The notes under the pieces: model-generated
What the model was told of the DNA's origin: nothing
What the model saw: the letters and a program-made list of their open reading frames with translations, nothing else
Database searches by the model: none
Program-made: the position numbers and the translations under genes
Source: Trichobilharzia regenti
Lineage: Eukaryota > Platyhelminthes > Trematoda > Strigeidida > Schistosomatidae
NCBI GenBank assembly: GCA_944472135.2
Contig: CALYDD020000394.1
Span: forward strand, 124,001 to 188,000
Reading direction: 5' to 3'
Length of the DNA stretch: 64,000 nucleotides
Part shown: one piece after another, positions 1-11,843 of the stretch
How positions within the stretch are numbered: the first letter of the stretch is position 1
Layout: every line of letters starts with the position of its first letter

Positions 1-536
1 TATTAATTGACCGCCTAAATGAGGTCCACCCAAACAATAAATTCATCATGAAATACAAACACAACGATGGGTTCAATTTCCTGGACCTAAATGTAAGAAG
101 AAGAAAGGATGGAACGGTCGAAAAATCCATCTACAGGAAATAAACTTGGACCGGACAATACCTTCATTACAACAGCTTCTGCCCTATGAGCTATAGGAGG
201 GGATTAGTAAGATTACTGTACGACAGGGTCAGAAAGTTATGTTCGCCTAACAAGGTAGAAGAATAATTAAGCTTTGTCGAAAAATGCCTTAAGGAAAACG
301 GGTATCCAAAAGGATTTATCCTAAAGTACAGCAAAGAAAGAGATGAGAAAGAGAAGTCTCCAACAGTTGAAAAGAAGAAAGTGTTTATAAGCCTCCCATA
401 CAAAGGAGAAACAGATTAAAAGAGGATAAAGGGAGCAATAAAGAGATACTTCTTTGCAGCCAATCTGGTGACACTATACAGCACTACGTGCTCTATAAGG
501 CAATCAAAACTAGATAAGTACCCTGATGGTGTTACC
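1..536 (+). mobile_element. PLE-A, C-terminal RT and linker fragment (left arm)
   Basis: Frame 1 encodes the end of a Penelope-like reverse transcriptase: the stretch ending FNFLDLNVRRRKDGTVEKS, then the linker that precedes a GIY-YIG domain (about 140-410). A stop follows the YRK residues and further stops interrupt the linker. The element ends at about 536, just before the GIY-YIG cysteines would begin, where a 215-bp dispersed repeat takes over. The same fragment in the other arm is 52311-52846, with more of the RT visible beyond it. Confidence 0.8.
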
Positions 537-752
537 TTTACCAGGAGAGATGTTGGTTGGTTTCATTCTACATACTGCACAGCCCCATATCCTTGGCGCC
601 TTCCAAATTCATGAAAATATTATAGTTTAAGTTACGGTCGATCCCGCTCATAAAGGACATTTGAGATGCTTCTAAATCTAAACATGCTTGTTTCAGTTGA
701 ATTGCATTTTCATATTGTTTGAATATTTCACATACTTGAGCTGTCATTCCTG
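537..752 (-). repeat. Dispersed ~215-bp repeat, left-arm copy
   Basis: This is the reverse complement of 52095-52310 by arm pairing, and is similar to a diverged third copy at 12436-12650. The shared text includes the strings ggaatgacagc and gatatgaggctgtg, each with small changes. It begins exactly where PLE-A is truncated. No coding potential was seen. It could be a SINE-like repeat or a PLE-associated terminal sequence; the family is not recognised. Confidence 0.6.
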
Positions 753-1448
753 TTTCCCATCACTAAGCTGATCTTTCAAGCATACTGTTTATTGATGTCG
801 TGTGTACACTGTTGGAAAAAATGCACGATTTTCACTCCCTCATCTCAAAGAGACATTTATTGTATGAAGGGAAAGCCAGTTTAGAATAACTTGAGTCCGC
901 TTAACATAGTCTCAACAGAAATGAGGATCCTCTATGGATGATAAGTAAACCACTTGGAGTTTTGTGCATTCGGATCTCAGCAAATCAGTAACAATAACCC
1001 TTAAATTTTAGAACAACATATTGTTGTTTTCTATTAGATCTCATCAGGCTTAACTCTAATATCACTACATAAGTTTACAAATAAAATTCAAATATGAACC
1101 AATCATGGTGTTTTGTCTATAGGATAATACGATGGTGAATATAAATTGTGCAATCAGTCATAATAGTAGTAATGATAATATTAATAATGGTCTTATCAAT
1201 AATAAGAATGAAAAAGTGAGGCAATCTGTGGTAACACGAATAATGAAAAACAGTATGATTAGACAATCAAACAAATGTTCAGGTGGAAGTAGTCGATAAA
1301 GGCTAGTAAAAACAAGCAATGAACCGATTACGTAATGTTGGAATGTAAGGGAAGGAAATGAAACACGTTTATAATGAAGATAAGATTAAGGGATGATAAG
1401 AAAGGGTTGGAAATATAAATAAGGGGTGGTGTAGAAATCTTTAGTTGG
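753..1448. other. Noncoding, probable PLE-B 3' flank
   Basis: No credible ORF. The stretch is AT-rich and pairs with 51399-52094 in the other arm. It lies directly downstream of the PLE-B stop codon on the minus strand, so part of it is probably that element's 3' untranslated region. The boundary of the element was not resolved. Confidence 0.5.
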
Positions 1449-3135
1449 TTATGTCTTATTAGGCCACGGGAGGGATACTGGCTGTACGAACTTCTTTTGA
1501 ATGCATAGTTTAGGTTTAGTAGTTCGAATGCCTATCGCGTCAGCTGTGTGCAGTAGACGAATACGAAGTCTATTAGAAAGATTCGGTGGGATACGATGAA
1601 TTACTTTGAAGGCTTTCGTTTTATCGACTACATGACCACTATCAATTAAATGTGACAGAATTGAGCTACGGATTGTTTTTGTCTGTCCTTTGCCAAACCA
1701 CGATGGGAGATGTTCACTAACACGTTGGCTAAGCTGTCTAGTAGTACGCCCAATATAACTGTCACCGCAGGTGCAGTTGAATTGATAAATACACATAGAT
1801 GTGGCAAAACTATCAAGCTTATCCTTCGTTTGCATCCCAATCATTCGTCGGCTAGAGAATGGCAAACATAGGTGTGCTGCGTAAAAATGTTCTACGTATA
1901 CTCCTTGAAAGTCTTTGGAACAGAATCTCACTTGATAAGTTACCATTAAATTGTAACTTAATAAATAGAGGTTTCTTATGTGCAGTCAGAGTCTCAGGTT
2001 TTTTTCTCTGATGTTTTCATATGTTTCTTTATGAAACTACTCGGATAACCTATCTCCGTCAAGGAATCGGGAATATATTCAAATTCCTTTTGTAAGAGGT
2101 CATCCGTACATATCTTCCTTGCTCTGCTCGCGAGACATTTTACAACCTTCCTTTTATAATTAATGGGCACGTAACTAAGGAAGTGTGTGTATTGCCCAGT
2201 GAATGTGCTTTTGCTGTACACACTTCTCCCAAGTGACCCGTCTTCTCTCCTAATTAACAAGATATCCAGTTAATGTAGTTTATTCTCCTGCTCCTCTTCA
2301 CAAGTAAAGGTAAGCGAAGGGTGGATGTTGTTGAATTTCAGGAACAATTCGTCTATGTTAACATTCTCATCAGCTAAGATAGATGTATCATCGACTTATC
2401 GGTAATACATATCCAACTCATTGATGATGTCCTTCAATTTCCCGTTTTCAAGTTTTGTGGTAAAGAAGTCAGCAAATATTGGGCCTAATGGTGAACTACC
2501 CATAGCTATTCCATCTACTTGTCGATAGTATGAATTATTGAAGACAAAGTGAACATTCATTGTGCATTTAAGAAGTAATTCTCTGAGGCTACACAAGGGG
2601 ATTCCTAAGTCTAATTGCTTATCGGTGATTTCTTGACAAATATAATATCAACTGTTTCCATAAGCGGTACGTTAGCGAATAGTGATGATACATCCATGGA
2701 TAACATGCGTTTATACCTCACATTAGTCTCGGATGTTTTAGAAATAAAGTCAAAGACATCACTAATTCGATGTTGCACGATTTCTCTGTGCAAAGTACCC
2801 AGAATCTTAACTAACCACTTCGCTGTTCCGTGAAATGGAGAGTTATACATATCTAAAACAGGGCGAAGAGGAAGACCCGGTTTGTGAACTTTTGGTAGAC
2901 CGTAAAGTCGTGGAGTATTGGTACCCGTAGGTTTCATGAACTCATACGTAGTGGATGATACTACTCCTATTTGGTTCAGTTATTTGAGGGAGTCGGTCAT
3001 TAGTTTCTCAGCTCTTACATTGAGGTCTTTGAAAACACCAAGAGATTGGAATTTAGACTGATCACTCAAAATACCTTCCATTTTTTCAACATAATCGCGT
3101 TTGTCCATTAGAAGTATACCATCACCTAAACCCTT
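1449..3135 (-). pseudogene. PLE-B, Penelope-like RT + GIY-YIG pseudogene (left arm)
   Basis: Read on the minus strand, the RT begins near 3135 with GLGDGILLMDKRDYVEKMEG. It continues with a LYGLPKVHKPG block (2611-2937), LSMDVSSLF and [16 protein letters not shown] (2396-2596). At the catalytic box the codon before VDD is TAA, so the YVDD motif is broken. A linker follows (1994-2260), then a 165-codon open C-terminal part (1449-1946) with the GIY-YIG signature YQFNCTCGDSYIGRTTRQ and the usual PLE end KPKLCIQKKF. PLEs copy themselves by target-primed reverse transcription with this endonuclease. Several frameshifts and stops show that this copy is dead. The right-arm twin is 49712-51398. Confidence 0.88.
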
Positions 3136-3167
3136 AAAACTGTCTAATGACTGCCTTCACATTTAAG

Positions 3168-3401
3168 TCAGATTCCGTTAGTTGAAACGTAATTAAAGCT
3201 GAAAATGTGTACAGCTTTGATGTAATTCCTATTGAAGTTAATACCGAAAGTTTCATGAGTAATGATGATGGAATTATCAGCCATTAGAAATTGAGACGCA
3301 AGGAATATCACATATTTCTCTAGATGTTGTTTGTTCTTTGGAGAAGTGTAAATTCGACTACATGTCATCTGTTTGGTTCGCCTGCTGTCACTGTCGTCCA
3401 C
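3168..3401 (-). other. Coding-like fragment, unidentified (left-arm only)
   Basis: There is a 77-codon open frame on the minus strand with ordinary-looking coding composition, including ITHETFGINFNRNYIKAVH. It lies in the block missing from the right arm and immediately upstream of the PLE-B RT, so it may be part of the PLE 5' region or an exon of a host gene. No conserved family was recognised and no splice sites were confirmed. Confidence 0.25.
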
Positions 3402-4535
3402 AGATCTTGTGTTTTTGTTCTTCGACTGTGACTACAAGGTGTCAGAGAACTTCCTTGTTAAGCGGATTAATATAATCGCTCTTGTGAGCAAACAAAACAA
3501 GTATAACTGCAATTTGATAATCCCTCCTTTCAAGTGTGACTCTTTTGAAAGCAACTTTTGAATAATCAGCTGAGTATGTCAATAAAGTGAATTGATCATT
3601 TTTATCCACTCATATAAACACTTCAATGTGACACAGCTCTAACCGTTTGCAAGGTTCCAAATTCTTGTTAAACGTCACTGAATACTTTCTCGCATATTTT
3701 TCCTGCTCACCAGATAACACAATTCGGAAACCACATTTTATGGAAAACGTTCTCTCATATTTCTCGTGACCGCTTCAGAAGAATGATTTTGAATGCTCAT
3801 CGTGTAACTTGAACTCCATATATAAACAGCTCGAAGATGACTAGCGTCTCACATTGCCTCATTCAGCTTGACTGATAACTGAGCTCCGTCATGCTCTCGT
3901 TAACTGCAACTGAGACGTAATGGTTAATAAGAACTATTGCAATGATGTTTTCATAGCGTGAACTAAAACAGCAATACAGGAAACGGTTTTCAATGAATTT
4001 ACTGTACTCTTCGTAAAACTAATCCAACAATATTTGATTCCGAATTCATTAGGGTTATTTATTTCATGGTTATTTTCTCTGTTTATTATTAGACTGCGAT
4101 TCAGTGCTACTTAGTAAGACATTTCCAATTATTTTATGAACGCGTCCTAGAGATGACTCATCAAGAGTTTCATTTCACACTTTTGAGTCGGCTGGGTCTG
4201 TATTTATAAATTCTGACAATAAGCAAGAGCGTTCTCTGTCTCGAAACAGTTTTCTGGACGAAATATTAAGTAAACTAACAAACCCTTTATTCAAGGTGAA
4301 ATTTCATACAAACGGAAGCATTTTCTTATTTTGAAGCCTCTATTTGCATTTGTTCGCAATTCTCAGGCAGTCAATTCTGTGCTGACGTGTACCTTGAAGT
4401 CCTATTCACAGTTTCGTCGTCTGAATGAGGATAAAGCAACAAAGTGTCGTTCTTTGCACGCTTATGCACTTGTTACGAATATGTGTCTGTTTTTGAATGA
4501 AGAAGGTGATGCTGAGAACTGGATTTTTCAGTACT
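3402..4535. other. Left-arm-only stretch, no confident gene
   Basis: This is part of the 1.58-kb block that the right arm lacks. Only short unrelated ORFs were seen in both directions. The largest is 72 codons on the plus strand at 4331-4549, without recognisable motifs. Confidence 0.4.
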
Positions 4536-4722
4536 TTATCCAAAAGTGACTATACTGAGGTCGCCGTTACGTATATAAATCGAATGCTTCTTGATAATCG
4601 GCAAATCCAATCCGTCTTTAAAGTATCTCATGACTGAATAGGTGAATTGGACTGTCTTCACACCCAAATATGATACTGGGCATGGCCAGCATACTTGATA
4701 ATTCTTCCTGTCATATGTCGAA
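4536..4722 (-). other. Possible coding exon of an unidentified protein
   Basis: On the minus strand a good acceptor (pyrimidine-rich, ending ccacag at 4723-4728) is followed by 62 open codons to a stop at 4536. They contain a paired-cysteine CWPCP and an alternating hydrophobic stretch RNGDLSIV, which would suit an extracellular beta-sandwich domain. In the right arm the intron side is kept (49641 onward) but homology stops at this acceptor, where PLE-B sequence is joined instead. No family assigned. Confidence 0.3.
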
Positions 4723-5040
4723 ATCTGTGGAGATATGTGAGACAGAGTAAGCAATGAAACATTTGAATAGCTGAAATTCATTGTAGTTTACTTATTCGAA
4801 TAAACAGCACTTAGAGATGATTGAGTGTTATTCGTCATTGTGTGACTTGTGGATTTCGTAGATAAGTTGGAATGTGGTGAAGGTGACAGGTAAACAAAGA
4901 GAAGCTCAACAGTGTCAGTTGTGTATTGCAACAGCGTACATATTCAAGTGGTAGTTAGGCAAAACGGCAGTATGGGAAAACAACAAGCGTTCAGTGCGAT
5001 TCCTCGACTTTTATTAAGCCTTGAAATATAATGAAATTCA

Positions 5041-5175
5041 TCTTTGCATCATTTTGAAGAATCCTCTAGATTCACAGTTATCCACCGGAGAGGCATTTCT
5101 GACTGTTGCGTGGAAGTGTACTCGGAATACACTTTTGCTGTTTGTAACATCATTTGTTGTTTGTAAAGTGGCTAG
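5041..5175 (-). other. Coding-like segment conserved in both arms
   Basis: On the minus strand 45 codons are open. They include FRVHFHATVRNASPVDNC, and the right arm keeps the same frame at 49247-49381 with a few substitutions. It may be an exon of the same unidentified minus-strand gene as the entries at 4536 and 6899. The product and splice sites are uncertain. Confidence 0.3.
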
Positions 5176-5281
5176 TTCTCAGGTATCTTTATGGCCAGCT
5201 GTCACAGCGGTTTCAAATTATGTAAAACAATTTGAAAGTCTTCTTTGTACATGAAACTCTGATCCATCAATTCAGTTCTTG

Positions 5282-6117
5282 TGTGAATTACTTGTTCCAC
5301 ATCTACAAAATAATACAAGTAATACAGAGTGATAGATTCTTTTGAAGGATGGTACCGTGATCCACATAGCAGATCACGGTGTCTTTTCAGGAAGTGTTCG
5401 CGGTCCGCTCACCGCAACACAGTGATAATGGTTTCACTAAGTATACATATCAGAATAACTGATGAATGCAGTTTGTTACATAAGCTTTAGCGGAGACTTA
5501 TTTCCCTATGCATTTGGGAAACCGATATATTCTGGGGTCGACCACCTAAATTTTGCTCAGCCAAGGTTAAATTTGCATTGACAAATGTGACGCTTATTCT
5601 TATATGCTTCTAATTCACAGGTATTTCAATGGTTCTCTAACTGATGATAAAATCCTGTACCCAATCAATCGAATCCTTACAAACCCATAATTGAATAATT
5701 ATTTCATCCTGAGAGGACGGTATAGCACAAAAGCCGTACACATTCTAAAGCTGGATTCGAAATACTGTTGCAAGACGAGGGTTCTCAGGCAATAATTTCT
5801 AAAATGATCAATCACTTCTTGATTTATATTTGTCTTGACTATTTTCAAATCTCCTGGTTGTTTATATTTATCGTCAAATATCGAACTATGCTTAGTCGTT
5901 ATGACTAGCAGATCGTTGTTTCAATGACGCAATAGGCCTAAAGTTCAATCCTTGCATAAAATGAATAGTCGGACGCATCCGCCACGCTGAAACAACCCAA
6001 CTTACAGCGCTCACTGATAACCACTTTGGTTAAAGCCCATATCATTTAGATATGTAGGGAACTACAATAGATTGCTGGACGATGTCATATTAACCAACTA
6101 ATACACCCAAAAACACT
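5282..6117. other. Palindrome arm, no gene seen
   Basis: This colinear block pairs with 48305-49140. I see no open frame longer than background and no repeat other than the arm homology. Confidence 0.5.
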
Positions 6118-6320
6118 CGCGCAGTATTTTTGAGTAACATGAAAACACCACGTTAGGAGTAATAAAATGTACATCTAGTGAGTAACTTGTTTTCTTAAGG
6201 CAACTGTCCCTGGCTGATAACATAATGAAGTCGACCACTTTTTCTTCAGGCCAGTTGTATTTCATTATCACTTACTGCTGTGCAAATTTATATCAGTATT
6301 AAGTGAAATTAATTTAGTTT

Positions 6321-6518
6321 TCATGCATTCATGGGAGAAAGGTGGATTTGCAAGTCTCCTTTCGTATTATCTAGCCTGAATCGAAAGTTTAAATTTTGCC
6401 GCGCTAGAAAAACACAATATTTCCCTGCCCCCCCCACATATTTTAAACATTCGAGAAGTAATTCGGAACAAAGATTCGCTGAATAACTCAGGCATAGTGA
6501 CATTTGGACATTTAGCAA
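6321..6518 (-). other. Weak coding-like ORF, left-arm only
   Basis: This is a 65-codon minus-strand ORF within the 1.31-kb block absent from the right arm. A C/G homopolymer run near 6428-6433 interrupts what might be an exon. It is listed only because it lies on the same strand as, and near, the stronger frame at 6899-7294. Confidence 0.15.
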
Positions 6519-6898
6519 ACTAGCAGCCTTAAATCACAAAAATGGTGGAGCGTATTCGTTGTCTAGGTAAGGAAAATTTCAATATAATCAATGATAGCAG
6601 TACCAATAAGAGGTTGATGACCAGTAACAGCTGTAATTCAACCGGATATGGGTTTTACTCAGTCATACTCACGAAGCGTGTTTAAATCATTCAAAGAAAT
6701 TATAGACTCAGAACTCTCAGTATCAGTCATGAGACACTGAAACTTTCCTGAACTTGTGATAAAGGTTTTCATCAGGCTACAATGAATACTGTGGAATATT
6801 GGGAGAGTAATTGACTGCATATCACCTTGAAATTGAGAGAATCATGCGAAATCTGAGAAACGCAAGCGCTCGAACTCCGGAAAGGAGACTTCATTTGG

Positions 6899-7294
6899 CT
6901 AATCTCGTATCTTGAAAACGACAAGTGCTTCGTGGATGAATCTCTCATATGCTAAACATGGTTCAATATTTTTGCCTTTTTTCTGCAATCTATCAGTTGT
7001 CGATGACAGATTGAATTTCGATTCATGAAGACTTGCATTAACAACCACAGACAGCAGTACATCAGTCATTGGTGTGTTGTGAGCTGGGTATTCAATGTTG
7101 ACTTCGCCATATGTAATACATAAATCGTTAGCAGTTCGGAAAGTGGAGGAAGGAATAAGAACCAGCACTTTACCTAGTTTCCGAATGATAATACCATCAA
7201 TTAGACGATTGCGTGGTTCAGTTCGTATGTTATCAACAAATTCTCGCTTGAAGCTGGTATCAGAAGCTGTTGAATAAAATTTCGAATGTATCAC
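6899..7294 (-). other. Coding-like exon, unidentified protein (left-arm only)
   Basis: This 131-codon minus-strand frame has balanced coding-like composition and is long for this AT-rich DNA. It contains SFKREFVDNIRTEPRN, a hydrophobic strand GKVLVLIPSS, and DVLLSVVVNASLHESKFN with possible N-glycosylation sites. It resembles an extracellular domain but I cannot name it. It falls in the block missing from the right arm, so that arm either lost it or never had it. It may be one exon of a larger gene; the start shown is only the first ATG. Confidence 0.4.
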
Positions 7295-7684
7295 TTGTGG
7301 GCAGGAGCGTGTTTTTTGAACTCAGACGTCTCTCTTGTTTCAAAAGAAGTGCCATAGATTTCATGTATAAGGAGTCGACGGAGCTCATCATTTTGCAGAT
7401 AAATTGATTCATATTGAAACACGAGAGTTACAGAAGACGTTACGAATCCAGGCCAATCTCAATAATGAAATGAGCTGAAAGTTTGACATCACGATCTTTA
7501 TTCGACACACAACAGGTATCCAAGCATTCCAGGTAATTGGCGATTTCCCACGACGAATGGTGGACAGAAAACTTCTCAAGATTATTCAGTTATTTACAGT
7601 TATTAATAGTTGCATTTCACAATGACCGAATCACAGGAAACAAGGCAACAACACAAATGGGGTAGAATGCAGTCACTTATAAGC

Positions 7685-8070
7685 CTGAGATGAGAGGCGA
7701 GTTCGCGTCAGAATTGAAGGAATCTCTGGGCGCCATTGTTAGTAATATGTGCATGCTAATGTTCACGAAATTAAACACTTTGATGGCAATACTAGTGAAT
7801 GTTGAATGTCTTCCAGCCAGTTTTGAAAAGCAGTTGAGAGTTAATTGCCTGAGATGGAAAAGAGTTTGACTTATCTTCTACATCTTATTGTGGAAAGACA
7901 AGAGAGGCTGTTGAAGCACGTGTAGCATTTCCTCCAGACGTCAGTAATGAAATAGCCATGCAGATACTGAATGATTCATTTGGACAAGAATATGCAAATG
8001 CTCGTTCAAGTTCTGGAAAAATTATAAGAGGTTCTGAAGCCGTTAGTTTGACTGAAATTTTCTTCCTCAT
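7685..8070 (+). other. Coding-like exon pair, unidentified (left arm)
   Basis: Two adjacent plus-strand frames, about 7685-7836 (FASELKESLGAIVSNMC, ending VNVECLPASFEK) and about 7893-8070 (VEARVAFPPDVSNEIAMQ), read as consecutive exons across a short possible intron with a gttaat donor. The right-arm equivalents are open too (47488-47869, minus strand), but there the donor is absent and a stop follows. Between the arms synonymous and non-synonymous changes are about equally common, so constraint is weak. They may be decayed exons. Confidence 0.3.
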
Positions 8071-8597
8071 TTTGATTCAAGATTCCGTTACGCCCATATC
8101 ATGCTGGAGAGCATCAGATGCTTTTCTTATCTGGACTGTCTCATAAATCTAGAACGAATTTTCAGCAGACTAGCAATCAAAATGCGGGCGAAATGGGTTG
8201 ATGTTGCTGGTTGAATTTTGGTGGCCAGTAAAGTGCTAGAATCCGAAGACCTAGTGTGGTTTGTAGAGGGGAGAGTGCGATTGCCCTAAGCACTTTTCGG
8301 AATGTTCGTTGGGCGCAACGCGGACATCAACTAAGAGAAGTCTGCAGGGAGTGGGTATCCTGTGTCTCCTTTTATTGTAGTTCAGTAGTACATTGCAAGG
8401 CGACCTGACAGTATTCAAGGAAAACCTAAAGGTAGCATCTTGTGTGAAGTTTCTCTTTGCTTGGTGAAATGAGCTGAAACCAAATAAATGACCGTCGAAG
8501 AGAGGAAACAAACTGCTGGGAAGCTAAGTTTCTTACGCTTGACTCAAATTAGGCCACATCGCAATGTAGTGTTATTCATGAAATAAGCCAAATGTGA

Positions 8598-8945
8598 ATG
8601 CATGTAAGATATATGTATGACAGGGTGCGGCTTGATGATCAACTGTTTGAAAAGAGACACTTTGCTGAATCACTCCCTCTGATTTTCCTCATTTCCCTAT
8701 TCGAATTTCAAAATAGGATGTTTATTTCACAATGCAGACAATATCTATCAGTGAAAATATTATCTCGTCATCCTGCTGTTAGTGTTATGACTTTAAATTA
8801 CAGAAATCTGGAGATTAGTGAATACGTAACTGACGCAACTGGGATCAGCGATTCGATCCATCACTATGCTACCTCAATGATGCGGCTAAGATCAGTACTG
8901 TCAAATGTTTGCATTCCTATTGATGAGGTGGCGAAATCAGGTTGA
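8598..8945 (+). other. 115-codon ORF, intact in left arm, broken in right
   Basis: This plus-strand frame includes VKILSRHPAVSVMTLNYRN. Its right-arm copies (40545-40766 and each 1267-bp repeat unit, minus strand) have a stop after NLEISE. The motif RHPAV followed by an NNYLN-type stretch also occurs in the frame at 57002-57238 (minus strand), suggesting diverged copies of one domain. Not recognised as a known family. Confidence 0.3.
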
Positions 8946-9486
8946 ATGGTGGCCTATTCGATCACATCGTGTTCAAATGCATGGAATTTCAATTCTTCCA
9001 TATTAAATATAACCTTCCAGGAGGCCAATGAGCAGCGCTGACGCTCCTCATGACATAAGGTGAATTTGGCTGATCTCGATGATACTGTTGTCAATTAAAA
9101 ATCCCACCAACTGATGAATTGAAAAGTTGAATTATATAAAATCCAGGTTTAATGTAAATAAGTTAGCTTCGATTGGTGTGCTAATGACTCAGAATGAGAA
9201 CACCGAATCCATCTGACCAGTAGGAATAAGTTAAATATTTGCGTGAATAAAATGTATTTAGAAGACAGACAGTTAACATTATAAAGAAAGTGAATTATTT
9301 AATTAAAAGTGTTCATGAAATCCACTGCACAGCAGTACATTTCAATAATGTCCAGAAGACACGTTTCACGGTCTAGCGTGAGGAAGAAATTCATATTCTC
9401 TTCTAGTTTTCTCTTCCCGCTCCTGTTGAAAAAATGAAAGATGGTGAGCATTATTGACTTCATGAAAGAGCAAGAAACGCTGAATG

Positions 9487-9915
9487 TTATGAGTAAAGGG
9501 AGAAACACGAATGAATCGACCAGTATTCACTATCGGTGTGAATAATTTGACTTGAAGAAGACACGTCATTCCTCACCCAGAATGACAGATAGTCAGTGAG
9601 TGCAGTCAACTTCATCCAATCGCATATTTCAGATATCTTAAACGCATTTATTCGCGCTAATGTGCGTGTGTCTCTGTGGCTGTGGGTGTGAATGATGGTG
9701 TATTGGGAATTTCTGACGTGGTTCAAATCTACTTGACCACAACTGGTCTTCACTCGAGAAGAAGTAGTCGATTGGGTTTTGTTGAATGTGAAGTCTGTGA
9801 TACACTGCATGATTGCCTTCAAAATACTAAATGTGATTTCAGATGATATGATATGACATGAGTAAATTGGTGATCCAGCGATGATCACACAAACCCTGTC
9901 TCTGTTGTTCAACAT
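9487..9915 (-). other. 142-codon ORF open in both arms
   Basis: This frame is open for 142 codons here and in the right arm (39453-39881), starting 11 bases after the MEG-like stop codon. By my hand count the arms differ at about 15 codons here, nearly all changing the amino acid. That does not look like purifying selection. It is probably the 3' untranslated region of the MEG-like transcript; a real second frame is possible but unproven. Confidence 0.2.
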
Positions 9916-9926
9916 ACAAATTTCAG

Positions 9927-11711
9927 TTAAACATATTTATCTATGTAGGCAGGATGTCAGTTTCTCTCATCAGTCGATTTTCAAGAATCAAATGTGCGGA
10001 GTTCGTATTAGATAGTAGGTTAATCTTACTTTCCAACCTCTCGATGGCAGTCTTGTGAATTTTTCTGAGCACTTGAAAAAAAGAGCAATGTAAAAGTGAC
10101 ATATTAGTCAAAAAAGCAAGCTTTATTCATCAGCTTTATTCATGCGTAGACTCCTTGTCCTACATTTGACAGGATCTGACAAAGCCTGGAGTAATTAAAT
10201 GCATTGGATAATTTCCTTTGTCTAGAAGATGTTTGATGCAGGACATTTCTTGCTCAATCTGTCAACACTGCCTCTATTGTGAAACACTCATGTGTAAGTA
10301 AGTCACTGGTAATAAACTGGGAGGCAGCGGTTATTCCAAAACCTTCGTTGCGATAACGATAAACCATCGTTGTCATTGTTGCTTTTGATTTTCACAAATG
10401 TATTGATTTATCTACCTGACGCGTAATAGCACACACGTGAACACATCGGGAATTTTCTCCGCTACTAAATTCCTTTTATCTCTGTCACATAATTTAACTA
10501 CATTTTGCGCAAACACGAATACTGATCTGGTTCCTTCCTAACATTTCCACTCTGAGTAAGCATGTGCTTCAGCCACTGTGTACCTTAACTTTCGCCTTTG
10601 CATACTGATGATTGCCGTCTGAGCATTGATCCCTTAATGTACTTCTCAGCCTATGCTAGTTTCTGTGATCAGTGGACATTCTTCACTGAATACACCTATA
10701 TACAAGCAAATGTTGTGCACCGGCTACTAATTAATGCACAGTTGTCTGGAAACCTCGATATTTCAAGACAAATGTATTACTGATTTCAGTTATAAATACA
10801 TAACCATTGTCAAGCGAACAATGTTCACGTAATCCTAAAGGCTTATGAGCGGAATCTTTTGTGCTTTGTTTCTGTGATTAGATATTAATACATAAATAGA
10901 GTGTGTAAAACCCATGGACAAAACAGATTACACTTACAGATGTATAGGCCATACACCCTTCTTTCAACATATGAAGCTTCTACTGCATCCTTCAATTTCT
11001 GAATATCTGAAATTTGGATGATCATGCCTTTATTTTTAAAATCAATGTCACAGAATCAAATAGTGAAAGGTGATCATGCAGAATACTGTGAAATATCTTG
11101 TGGTTTGGTTCAGTGTGTTTAAGCAGATGACTAGCCAGTCTATGTGATCATTCAATCGAATGCTGATCATACAACCTCTTTGAAGACAGTCAAAACACCT
11201 TCGAGAAACGCTTACATGTGCTCATTATTTCTTATCATGTGTTGAAATCAAATAATTTCGACTTCCTCGTCATCGGTGGGCTGACAACTCTATCTTATAT
11301 GACAATTTACAGGAGTGTTTAAATTACATGAACTGCAGTCTCAACTACATCAGACAATGTCACAGACTTCAGAATCCACGTCATTTCACCCTACAGATGT
11401 GATGTGTGATAGCAAATGTAAAAGAAGAGCCTTCTGGTTGTGCACTTAATATTGATATTGTAACGTCCCATTCACTGACAACACTAACAGATTGAAAGCA
11501 AGATGTATTATGTGAATGAGTGTGATATGAGAATAGATTTGACCTTCGAAAATTAACCCGATGAATTTCGGAAACTCATTTCCAGCATCTTCCAAGTCAG
11601 TGATCTTACAGAATATAATACATATGTGAGTTGTCCAAAACGGATTACCTTCTATGCTTCCTGGTGGTTTAAACTGATCACAGTTATCTCCTCTTGCTAC
11701 ATCCATCCTAG
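9927..11711 (-). pseudogene. Left-arm paralogue of the MEG-like gene, 3' exons only
   Basis: Four minus-strand exons match the last four of the gene at 31905-39441: 11649-11711 (63 nt, MDVARGDNCDQFKPPGS), 10938-11006 (69 nt), 10030-10071 (42 nt) and the terminal 9927-9940, ending NKYV and TAA. All keep AG and GT borders, phase 1 and reading frame. The upstream exons (signal peptide and middle exons) are absent: homology stops at 11843 against a PLE fragment. It is therefore a 5'-truncated gene copy, unless unseen exons further right on the minus strand supply a start. The 69-nt exon differs from its partner at 13 positions. Confidence 0.6.
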
Positions 11712-11843
11712 CTGATGAAGAAATTGAGGGAAAAGAACAAGTCATTGAAACAACGAGAAGGGAAACATTCACTGAAAGTATCATTACCAATAAAAAGGCA
11801 TGCAACTACAGACATATCAGAAAGTAAACCATCACACCAATCT

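Larger units (their letters stand above)
1..11843 (+). repeat. Left arm of giant inverted repeat
   Basis: This arm is the reverse complement of 37540-52846. Paired positions add to a constant inside each colinear block: 52847 for 1 to about 3135; 54422 for about 4716-6117; 55736 near 7444; 55559 near 7686; 55702 near 8511; 49368 from 9487 to 10071; 49383 from 10598 to 11843. Each change of constant marks one indel. Left-only blocks lie at about 3136-4715 (1575 bp net), 6118-7440 (1314 bp net) and about 8075-8215 (143 bp net). The arm is cut by the window start, so its outer end is unknown. Its inner end coincides with a PLE fragment starting at 11844. Confidence 0.93.

Noticed and set aside
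4331..4549. 72-codon plus-strand ORF
   Set aside because: No motif, no conservation in the other arm (block absent), and antisense to a better exon candidate.
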